Source of the DNA: an uncultured Rhodospirillales bacterium | GTDB lineage: Bacteria > Pseudomonadota > Alphaproteobacteria > Acetobacterales > Acetobacteraceae | Length of the DNA: 12,338 bases | Assembly: GCA_903932545.1 (NCBI GenBank) | Contig: CAIZGT010000233.1 | Coordinates: 1 to 12,338 of the forward strand | Direction of reading: 5' to 3' | Shown: in pieces, positions 7,142 through 12,338 of the stretch | How positions within the stretch are numbered: position 1 is the stretch's first letter | Layout: each line of letters begins with the position of its first letter | The notes under the pieces: generated by a model | Told to the model about the DNA's origin: nothing | Seen by the model: only the letters and a program-made list of their open reading frames with translations | Databases searched by the model: none | Made by a program: the position numbers and the translations under genes

Positions 7142-7148
7142 TGCCAAT

Positions 7149-7153
7149 CCTCC
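7149..7153 (-). promoter_or_regulatory. Shine-Dalgarno site for the secreted PRC-barrel gene
   Basis: GGAGG on the minus strand lies 7 bases upstream of the ATG at 7139-7141 and selects it over the upstream TTG at 7145-7147. Confidence 0.7.
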
Positions 7154-7175
7154 GTTTCGTGTGCGCCGTTGGGAA

Positions 7176-7346
7176 TTACTTCTTCAACGCGTCTTTGAGC
7201 CCGCCCGTAGCGTTCTGCAGCTTACCCTTTGCAACGTCGATCCGACCTTCGGCCTCGAGCTTGGCGTCGCCTAAAGCTTTGCCAACGGTCTCTTTGATGC
7301 TGCCAACAACCTTCGTTGTGCTGCCTTCAATGCGGTCTTTGTTCAT
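7176..7346 (-). CDS. CsbD-family stress protein
   Basis: This 56-residue hydrophilic protein matches the CsbD family: MNKDRIEGSTTKVVGSIKE at the start, then GKALGDAKLEAEGRIDVAKG and a Lys-rich end. CsbD-like proteins are small, charged, helical proteins induced under general stress in several bacteria; the molecular role is not settled. The ATG at 7344-7346 has AAGGAC upstream at a spacing of about 7. It lies 99 bp downstream of the Ala/His-rich gene, with an 18-bp inverted repeat between them, and 34 bp upstream of the secreted PRC-barrel gene. It is encoded in a frame with no ORF of listed length, but every residue is consistent with the family. Confidence 0.93.
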   Translation of the reverse strand: MNKDRIEGSTTKVVGSIKETVGKALGDAKLEAEGRIDVAKGKLQNATGGLKDALKK

Positions 7347-7379
7347 GATCCATGTCCTTTTGTGGGGGAATACGAAACA

Positions 7380-7432
7380 GCAATCGGCGCGACTGCGACC
7401 ATAACGTGCCAGGACGCAGTCGCGCCGATTGC
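7380..7432. repeat. Perfect 18-bp inverted repeat between two small stress genes
   Basis: The left arm GCAATCGGCGCGACTGCG (7380-7397) is the exact reverse complement of 7415-7432, with a 17-base spacer that can add two more C-G pairs past an A-A mismatch. On the leftward strand the stem is followed by CTGTTTCGTATT, only a weak T-run. It could be a partial terminator or attenuator after the Ala/His-rich gene, an mRNA-stabilising hairpin, or a binding site for a dimeric regulator ahead of csbD. Confidence 0.85.
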
Positions 7433-7445
7433 CGATCAGGCGAGA

Positions 7446-7655
7446 CTATTTGTGCGAAGCGGTGTGTGCCGCGACGGTGTGCTTGGCAGCCGTTTCACTG
7501 TGCTCATGCGCAACCGTGGCAGCGTGTTTGGCAGTGTCAGCGTGGCCAGCCATGTGCGCGTTCGCTGCGTTATGATGGACATGTGCAGCAGCTTCGTGTG
7601 ATGCAGCCGCAGCCAGATGCGGCGCTACGGCTGGATGCTTATCAGTGTGTGCCAT
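7446..7655 (-). CDS. Small alanine/histidine-rich protein
   Basis: This 69-residue protein has 24 alanines and 15 histidines and begins MAHTDKHPAVAPHLAAAASH. His occurs mostly singly or in pairs every 3-5 residues along an Ala-rich helix-forming chain, for example AHVHHNAANAHMAGHAD. There is no signal peptide or membrane segment. I do not recognise a named family. Metal (Zn, Ni, Cu) binding or buffering near neutral pH is suggested by composition only. The open frame continues upstream to 7769, but ATG 7653-7655 has AAGGGA about 9 bases before it, and the upstream extension (Cys/Arg/Trp-rich) has a different character. It heads the leftward group with csbD, the PRC-barrel gene and DUF3309. 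A conserved product of this kind would be easy to miss. Confidence 0.75.
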   Translation of the reverse strand: MAHTDKHPAVAPHLAAAASHEAAAHVHHNAANAHMAGHADTAKHAATVAHEHSETAAKHTVAAHTASHK

Positions 7656-7996
7656 GGTGTGATTTCCCTTTTGGGAGAGTTCCAAAATTGCGCCAGACCA
7701 GCCAGCGCGGCGGATTCTCCATCTGCAGATAGCCACCTCCCGGCAGAGGCAGGCAGGCTCGGAAAACACCCAATACTGCTTTGCTACGACACCCGATCCG
7801 CCTTCAATGTGGTCAGATATGACAATCTATCATTTATTATTGATCGGCATTGAAACATCCGGCCTTTGAAGATCGCTATTTCACGGACGGAATATACCTA
7901 TACACTGCTATTATTATTGCAATACGAATTTTAACGGCGGATTTTACTGTCATATCACGGCAGCAATATCGGCGCGCCAGCAAGAAAGTCATCATC
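7656..7996. other. 341-bp divergent intergenic region, AT-rich on its right side
   Basis: No credible gene lies between the divergent starts at 7655 and 7997. The part at about 7800-7975 is roughly 60% A+T, unlike the surrounding genes. It holds TTATTATTG twice (7834-7842 and 7911-7919) and a TATACC-TATACA stretch at 7893-7904 that could be part of a rightward promoter. An in-frame TTG at 7850 extends the downstream ORF but encodes an implausible leader. No sigma-factor motif could be assigned with confidence, including the GGAAC...GTT pattern of alphaproteobacterial EcfG. Confidence 0.5.
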
Positions 7997-8467
7997 ATGA
8001 ATGGTTTTATCGCGTTCAGCCTTATCGGCTTCACCCTGGGCGTGCCGCATTCCTATGCGCAAACGCTCCCGCAAGCGACCACGATTGACGGTGCACGACC
8101 CGGCCACACGCCCGGCCAAGGTCAATCGCTGCCTCTGTCCAACAAGGCGAGCAATATCGCGCCGGCTTCTACGAACAGCGACATTGCGCCGACGCTGCCG
8201 AGCAGCAGCCTCGGTGACAACGACACGCCCACCGCCTACCTGCTGGAAGCCCGCGCCGATCTGGTCGCCACTGGTCGCACCGGTCAGGCGCAGCAGGCGC
8301 TGGAGATGGCACAAAGCCGCATGCTCAACCGCGTCATCCCACCCAATGGTAGCATCGCTCCGAGCAACGCGCCCCGCGTTGGCCTGATCACCGATGCGCG
8401 CGAGGCGTTGGGCCGTGGTGACACGGCAAATGCGATCCGCCTGATTGATGAAGCCCTGGCCAACTAG
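7997..8467 (+). CDS. Secreted protein with two TPR-like helical repeats
   Basis: This 156-residue protein starts with a signal peptide, MNGFIAFSLIGFTLGVPHSYA, with a likely cut before Gln22. Residues 22-77 form a Ser/Pro/Asn/Thr-rich low-complexity linker. Residues 78-156 are helical and hold two similar units: LLEARADLVATGRTGQAQQA with its following helix at about 82-106, and ITDAREALGRGDTANAIRLI at 131-150. The G-R-T/D-A pattern between helices is TPR-like. Similar small exported proteins occur in acetic acid bacteria; I know no function. The ATG at 7997 was chosen over the TTG at 7850 because it places the signal peptide at the N-terminus; the Shine-Dalgarno (AAGAAAG) is modest. It ends 11 bp from the converging MscS gene, with no visible terminator between. 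Confidence 0.82.
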   Translation: MNGFIAFSLIGFTLGVPHSYAQTLPQATTIDGARPGHTPGQGQSLPLSNKASNIAPASTNSDIAPTLPSSSLGDNDTPTAYLLEARADLVATGRTGQAQQALEMAQSRMLNRVIPPNGSIAPSNAPRVGLITDAREALGRGDTANAIRLIDEALAN

Positions 8468-8478
8468 AGGGCGGCGAT

Positions 8479-9477
8479 CTAAGGGGCGGGGGGGCTGCGC
8501 GAGGTTGCCGTTGATAGAAGCTGCACCTGCATTGCCAATGCGCCGATGCCAATGCCGTGCTGCTGGAACGCCGCGCTTATCCCAACCAGCATGGCGGATT
8601 TAGCGGGCATGGCGAGGACGAAACTCTCCACCGCAAAGGCAAGTTGATATTCCATCAAACAGTCGGTGAAGCCACAGGCCAGCGCCAACGGCTCAGTTCC
8701 ACGGGCCACGTCCGGGCTCGTCTTCGCCGCCTGCAGCAGCACTTCGATCACGCGTGACGGTGCGGTGCTGAGATCAACTTTGAGGTTGATGATGCAACGA
8801 TGCGGCCCTGAGGGGCGACTGTGATTGGTGACAATGGCGCGTGCGGCCACGCTGTTGGGGATAACCACGATGTCATGTGCCCAGGTGCGCAGCCTCGTTG
8901 CGCGCCAGTTCACCTGCATGACTTGGCCGGTGACGGTGCCGGGCAATGTAATCCAGTCCCCCGCCCCGAATGGGCGCTCAATATTGATCGCAAGGCCCGC
9001 CAGCACGTCGCCCAGCGTGTTCTGGAACGCCAAGCCCAGCACAATCGCCAGAACGCCGGAAGTGGCCAGAAAGGTTGAAACCGGCTCGTTGAACACAGTG
9101 CCGACAATGCCGACGCAGGCGAGCACATAGATCAGCGCCTTCGCCAGATCGGCAAACAGGCGGCGGGCTTGTGGCTCGTCAGTCTCGGGGAACAGCGTAC
9201 GGCGCAGACCGAGCTCAAGGAGGCTCTTGAGCAGCCACGCGCCAAGAACCCACCACACCACCCCGAATATCTCACGCGGCAGGCGTAAACTCTCGGCCGT
9301 TTCGCCAAACAGATACCGTCCGAGCGGATTGTCGGTGCGTGGGAACAGGGCGGTGATTAGCAGCAACATGCAACCACCGCCGAGCAGCGGATGATAAGCG
9401 CGGGAATATGGCAACACACGCAGCACCAGCAGAATGGCGGCACAACCCAGAAGCACGATTTCGAACCATCCGAACAT
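8479..9477 (-). CDS. MscS-family mechanosensitive ion channel
   Basis: This 332-residue inner-membrane protein has about five membrane segments, at about 3-23, 30-45, 71-89, 109-127 and the pore helix at about 135-166 (numbered from the ATG at 9475-9477). The pore and following strand read ATSGVLAIVLGLAFQNTLGD, then LAGLAINIERPFGAGDWI, which is the MscS TM3-beta junction. The beta domain has NWRATRLRTWAHDIVVIPNS. Such channels release small solutes when osmotic pressure drops. A GTG at 9487-9489 could add four residues; neither start has a convincing Shine-Dalgarno, so translation may depend on readthrough from nnr, which ends 39 bp upstream. No ligand-binding (cNMP) domain follows the beta domain; the C-terminus is a short Ser/Pro tail. 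Confidence 0.92.
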   Translation of the reverse strand: MFGWFEIVLLGCAAILLVLRVLPYSRAYHPLLGGGCMLLLITALFPRTDNPLGRYLFGETAESLRLPREIFGVVWWVLGAWLLKSLLELGLRRTLFPETDEPQARRLFADLAKALIYVLACVGIVGTVFNEPVSTFLATSGVLAIVLGLAFQNTLGDVLAGLAINIERPFGAGDWITLPGTVTGQVMQVNWRATRLRTWAHDIVVIPNSVAARAIVTNHSRPSGPHRCIINLKVDLSTAPSRVIEVLLQAAKTSPDVARGTEPLALACGFTDCLMEYQLAFAVESFVLAMPAKSAMLVGISAAFQQHGIGIGALAMQVQLLSTATSRSPPAP

Positions 9478-9516
9478 GCTGGCGTTCACGAGGTTGGCAC
9501 AATTGCGCGCACGGCT

Positions 9517-10998
9517 CTATTTCCTTGAAACTATGAGCTGCGCGTCGAGGTGACCCAACACGCCGGGCAGCAAATCCGGTAAGTCTTCAGCGAGCAGGCC
9601 AGGCCCGAACGCGGTGGCGGCGGCGCCATGCAGCCACACCGCGGCGGCGGCAGCAAGAAATGGCTCCATGCCCTGTGCGAGCAGCCCAAGGATGATCCCG
9701 CTCAGCACATCACCAGCGCCTGCGGTGGCAAGTGTTGGCGGCGCGTTGGTGTTGATAATCACCCGTCCATCCGGGGCTGCGATCACTGTGTCGCCACCTT
9801 TGAGGACAATGACCGCATTGCTGGAACCGGCGGCAGCGCGGCTTCGGGTAAGCTTATCGCCGGTGACATCAAACACGCGGCTGAACTCACCCTCATGCGG
9901 CGTTATCACGCAGGGACCGCTGATTGCGCGGATCAATGCAGAGGTCTCGTCTTTGAAGCAGGAGATGGCGTCGGCATCGATCACCGTTGCCCGCCCGGTG
10001 GCAAGCATTTCCAATGCCCGCCCGCGCGTGTGCGAGCCAAGCCCCGCCCCGGGGCCGATCAGAAAGCCGGTGATGCGGCGATCGGCCAGCAGATGGGCAA
10101 AGTCCTCCGCCCCGATGATCGGTGCCACCATCACGCTGGTGAGTGCCGCGGCATAAATCGGCAGCGCCTGCTCCGACACCGCGACTGTCACCAGCCCTGC
10201 CCCAATGCGCGCTGCTGCACGCGCGGCCATGCGGGCGGCTCCGGTCAACGGATAGCCGCCGGAGATAAGGGCGTGGCCGCGCGTAAATTTATTGCCCGCA
10301 TGCGTCGGACGCGGCATTGCGCCGCGCCAGTGCGCAGAATGATTTTCAAACGCGGTGGGTCCGATGCTGTCGAGCACTGACGGAGGCGTGCCGATATCGG
10401 CCACCACCACATCGCCGCACAACAACCGCCCCGGAAACAAAACATGGGCAGGTTTTTTGCGAAAAAACGTGACGGTGAGTGTGGCGGCGATCCCGCCCAA
10501 ATTCTCGCCGGTATCGCCCATCACGCCGCTCGGCACGTCGATGGCGGCAACCGGCAATGCCCGCAGTGCCACCTCGGTCAAAATGGCAGCGGCGTCTCCG
10601 CTGAGCGTGCGGCTGAGACCGGCGCCAAACAGCGCATCGACCACCAACTCCGCCCCGTCGAGCACGCCTTGATGCAATTGCTCAATTATGCCGCGCCACA
10701 GGCGGCAATTGTGCAGCGCCGCGCCCTTTAGACGTTCTGCATTCCCCAAAAGGGCGACACGCACCGGCCATCCGGCATCCGCCAGATGGCGGGCGGCGGC
10801 AAAACCATCTCCGCCATTGTTGCCCGGCCCACACAGCACAACAACTGGCCGCACCGACCATCGCTGTTGGATCGCGCGGGCGACAGCATCGCCCGCGTTC
10901 TCCATCAATGTGGTGTCGCTGATGCCGGATTGGACCGAAAGCCGATCCGCCTCACCCATTTGCGCCACTGTAAGCAAGGCAACTTGTGTGTTGAGCAT
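9517..10998 (-). CDS. nnr: Bifunctional NAD(P)H-hydrate epimerase / ADP-dependent dehydratase
   Basis: This 493-residue protein repairs damaged NADH and NADPH. The N-terminal YjeF_N epimerase domain (about 1-215) has GPGNNGGDG at 57-65, DALFGAGL at 121-128 and AIDVPSG at 152-158. The C-terminal dehydratase domain, of ribokinase-like fold (about 225-490), has GNKFTRGHALISGG at about 235-248, IGPGAGLG at 314-321, ITPHEGEF at 365-372, LKGGDTV at 399-405 and the catalytic ATAGAGDVLSG at 424-434 with Asp430. Length fits the family (E. coli about 515). The frame extends to GTG 11032-11034, but ATG 10996-10998 has AAGG 7 bases upstream and sets LLTVAQMGEADRL close to the start, as usual. It follows the aldehyde dehydrogenase by 54 bp and precedes the MscS gene. 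Confidence 0.95.
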   Translation of the reverse strand: MLNTQVALLTVAQMGEADRLSVQSGISDTTLMENAGDAVARAIQQRWSVRPVVVLCGPGNNGGDGFAAARHLADAGWPVRVALLGNAERLKGAALHNCRLWRGIIEQLHQGVLDGAELVVDALFGAGLSRTLSGDAAAILTEVALRALPVAAIDVPSGVMGDTGENLGGIAATLTVTFFRKKPAHVLFPGRLLCGDVVVADIGTPPSVLDSIGPTAFENHSAHWRGAMPRPTHAGNKFTRGHALISGGYPLTGAARMAARAAARIGAGLVTVAVSEQALPIYAAALTSVMVAPIIGAEDFAHLLADRRITGFLIGPGAGLGSHTRGRALEMLATGRATVIDADAISCFKDETSALIRAISGPCVITPHEGEFSRVFDVTGDKLTRSRAAAGSSNAVIVLKGGDTVIAAPDGRVIINTNAPPTLATAGAGDVLSGIILGLLAQGMEPFLAAAAAVWLHGAAATAFGPGLLAEDLPDLLPGVLGHLDAQLIVSRK

Positions 10999-11005
10999 GG
11001 TCAAG

Positions 11006-11009
11006 CCTT
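11006..11009 (-). promoter_or_regulatory. Shine-Dalgarno site that fixes the nnr start
   Basis: AAGG on the minus strand lies 7 bases before ATG 10996-10998; the upstream ATG (11029-11031) and GTG (11032-11034) have no such site and instead follow a short CCGCGC-A-GCGCGG palindrome. Confidence 0.5.
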
Positions 11010-11052
11010 GGGTCCGCGCACCATCAATCATCACCCGCGCTGCGCGGCAGCG

Positions 11053-12338
11053 TCAGACCGGCGCATCGGCCACCATGTAGCGAACGAGCTTTTTGTTAAC
11101 AAACTCCTGGATGCCCATATTGCCCAATTCGCGCCCGTAGCCGGAGTCTTTGATGCCGCCGAACGGGAGATCGGCATCAGACCACGAGATGCTGTTGATG
11201 AACATCATGCCGGTCTCAACCTGGCTCGCCACACGCTTGCCGCGCGCGACATCCTGTGTGAACACCGAGCCACCAAGGCCGTAATCAGAGTCATTGGCCA
11301 AAGCGATTGCCGCTGCCTCGTCCTTCACTCGGAAGAACATCGCCACCGGGCCGAAAAACTCATCACGAAACGCCGGGTTGCCGGGCTCAACGTTGCTCAG
11401 GATCGTTGGCTCCATAAACGCACCTGGGCGATCAATGCGCTTGCCGCCCAGTTCAACCTTGGCCCCGTGCTGCACTGCCACATCCACTTGAGCCAGCAGC
11501 TGCACCACAGCGGCTTCAGTGGACAGCGGCCCCATTGTGGTAGCCTCGTCCATCGGATCGCCTGCCTTCAATGCGCCCATCGCCAGCTTGAAGCCTGCCA
11601 GAAACTTGTCCGCCACCGCTTCCACCACAATGAACCGTTTGGCCGCACAACAAGTTTGACCGCAATTATACATCCGCCCCCAAAGCGCCCATTTGATGGT
11701 GTGCGCGATGTCAGCATCTTCGAGCACGATAAATGCATCACTGCCGCCGAGTTCCATCGAGGACGGCTTAAGGTTCCGGCCAGCCGACGCCGCAACGATC
11801 CGCCCGGCAGCCGTGCTGCCAGTGAGTGCGACGCCCTTGATGCGGCGGTCATCGACAATCATTTCGGATTGTTCGTGAGAAATTAGCAAGTTGGTATAAA
11901 GGCCAGGCGGCGCTCCGGCATCGATCCAAAGCTTCTCGAACGCAATCGCGCATTGCGGCACGCAACCGGCGTGCTTCACCACGATGGTGTTGCCCGCCAT
12001 GCAATGCGGGCCAGCAACGCGGGCAAGTTGGTAATACGGGAAATTCCAAGGCTCCACGCAGAACACCACCCCAATTGGGCTGCTTTCCATATGGCCTTCG
12101 CCTTGGCTTGGATGCAGCGGCACATCGGCAAGGAAGCGTTCGGCGTTCTGCGCGTAATAGGTAAGGATCTGCGCGCTGAACTCGACCTCCCCTTTCGCCT
12201 CACTGATCCGTTTGCCCATCTCCAACGTCATGACATGGGCGAAATGGTCGGCTTGTTCGTGCAGCAGCTTGGCCGCGCGTTTGACGATTTTCGCGCGCTC
12301 GGCATAGCTGGTGGTTTTCCAGGTCGCATAGCATGCGG
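11053..12338 (-). CDS. NAD(P)-dependent aldehyde dehydrogenase, succinate-semialdehyde type (5' end outside window)
   Basis: The visible part is 427 residues plus a partial codon, and the frame stays open to the right edge, so the N-terminus is missing. The first visible residues, YATWKTTSYAERAKIVKRAA, match the N-terminal helix of this family. Counting from the internal Met at 12229-12231, key features are PWNFP at 61-65 with oxyanion Asn63, GSTAAG at 138-143, catalytic base Glu160 in MELGGSD and nucleophile Cys194 in GQTCCAAKRF; the 34-residue Glu-Cys spacing is standard. VVKHAGCVPQCA and ELGGSDAFIVLEDAD resemble Sad/YneI-like succinate-semialdehyde dehydrogenases. The reaction would be oxidation of succinate semialdehyde or a similar aldehyde to the acid. 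Substrate is inferred, not shown. It appears to lead the group nnr-mscS. Confidence 0.94.
   Translation of the reverse strand, partial: ACYATWKTTSYAERAKIVKRAAKLLHEQADHFAHVMTLEMGKRISEAKGEVEFSAQILTYYAQNAERFLADVPLHPSQGEGHMESSPIGVVFCVEPWNFPYYQLARVAGPHCMAGNTIVVKHAGCVPQCAIAFEKLWIDAGAPPGLYTNLLISHEQSEMIVDDRRIKGVALTGSTAAGRIVAASAGRNLKPSSMELGGSDAFIVLEDADIAHTIKWALWGRMYNCGQTCCAAKRFIVVEAVADKFLAGFKLAMGALKAGDPMDEATTMGPLSTEAAVVQLLAQVDVAVQHGAKVELGGKRIDRPGAFMEPTILSNVEPGNPAFRDEFFGPVAMFFRVKDEAAAIALANDSDYGLGGSVFTQDVARGKRVASQVETGMMFINSISWSDADLPFGGIKDSGYGRELGNMGIQEFVNKKLVRYMVADAPV

Noticed and set aside
7679..7683. GGAAC on the minus strand as the -35 of an EcfG stress promoter for the Ala/His-rich gene
   Set aside because: No GTT-type -10 lies at the required distance, and the site is too close to the start codon.
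7656..7769. Upstream extension of the Ala/His-rich ORF (Cys/Arg/Trp-rich)
   Set aside because: The composition changes abruptly at the internal Met, which has its own AAGGGA site.
7866..7904. TTGAAG with TATACC/TATACA as a sigma-70-like promoter
   Set aside because: Spacing is 19-21 bases or more for the possible pairs, so no pair fits well enough to call.
7850..7996. TTG-started N-terminal extension of the secreted TPR-like protein
   Set aside because: It would bury the clear signal peptide behind 49 residues encoded by AT-rich, promoter-like DNA.
11035..11052. CCGCGC-A-GCGCGG palindrome between the aldehyde dehydrogenase and nnr as a terminator
   Set aside because: It has almost no loop and no following T-run; more likely chance in GC-rich DNA.
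10786..11886. A 366-residue + strand open frame opposite nnr and the aldehyde dehydrogenase
   Set aside because: The composition is shadow-like (His/Arg/Cys-rich, no motifs), and both opposing genes have complete catalytic motifs.

Overview
The window looks like a chromosomal segment of a moderately GC-rich alphaproteobacterium. An acetic-acid-bacterium relative (Acetobacteraceae) is my best guess. The basis is indirect: a STAS-fused MlaE, a secreted PRC-barrel protein ending in an ATKD-LKALP-F-YA tail, a DUF3309 peptide, a CsbD peptide and a secreted TPR-like Ala-rich protein, all of which I associate with that group. No rRNA, tRNA, IS element, phage gene or CRISPR array is visible, and no gene is obviously broken.

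Left part (1-6094). The tail of an unidentified + strand gene (1-105) is followed by a + strand gene for a duplicated PRC-barrel protein (266-1024). A leftward operon converges on it across a very AT-rich 52-bp gap. Its transcription order is oleate hydratase (ohyA), STAS-MlaE permease, MlaF ATPase, MlaD/MCE substrate-binding protein, then an ABC-transport auxiliary lipoprotein. These genes overlap or nearly touch (17-bp overlap, 3-bp gap, GTGA overlap, ATGA overlap), so they are very probably co-transcribed and translationally coupled. The unit joins a fatty-acid-modifying flavoenzyme to an envelope lipid transporter and is the most interesting feature of the window.

Middle part (6095-8470). 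A small unknown + strand gene (6275-6475) and a leftward group of four small genes converge on one strong bidirectional terminator (6492-6527). The leftward order is an Ala/His-rich protein, CsbD, a secreted PRC-barrel protein and DUF3309. This composition suggests a general-stress or envelope-stress cluster. A perfect 18-bp inverted repeat separates the first two of these genes. A 341-bp AT-rich gap then leads to a + strand gene for a secreted protein with two TPR-like helical repeats.

Right part (8479-12338). A second leftward group reads aldehyde dehydrogenase of the succinate-semialdehyde type (5' end outside the window), bifunctional NAD(P)H-hydrate epimerase/dehydratase, and an MscS-type mechanosensitive channel. 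Short gaps (54 and 39 bp with the starts chosen here) suggest one transcript. NADH damage repair beside an NAD(P)-using dehydrogenase is plausible but may be coincidental.

Several starts were moved inward from the longest open frame because a Shine-Dalgarno sequence or signal peptide favoured an internal ATG. All assignments come from reading motifs by eye; no database search was possible.
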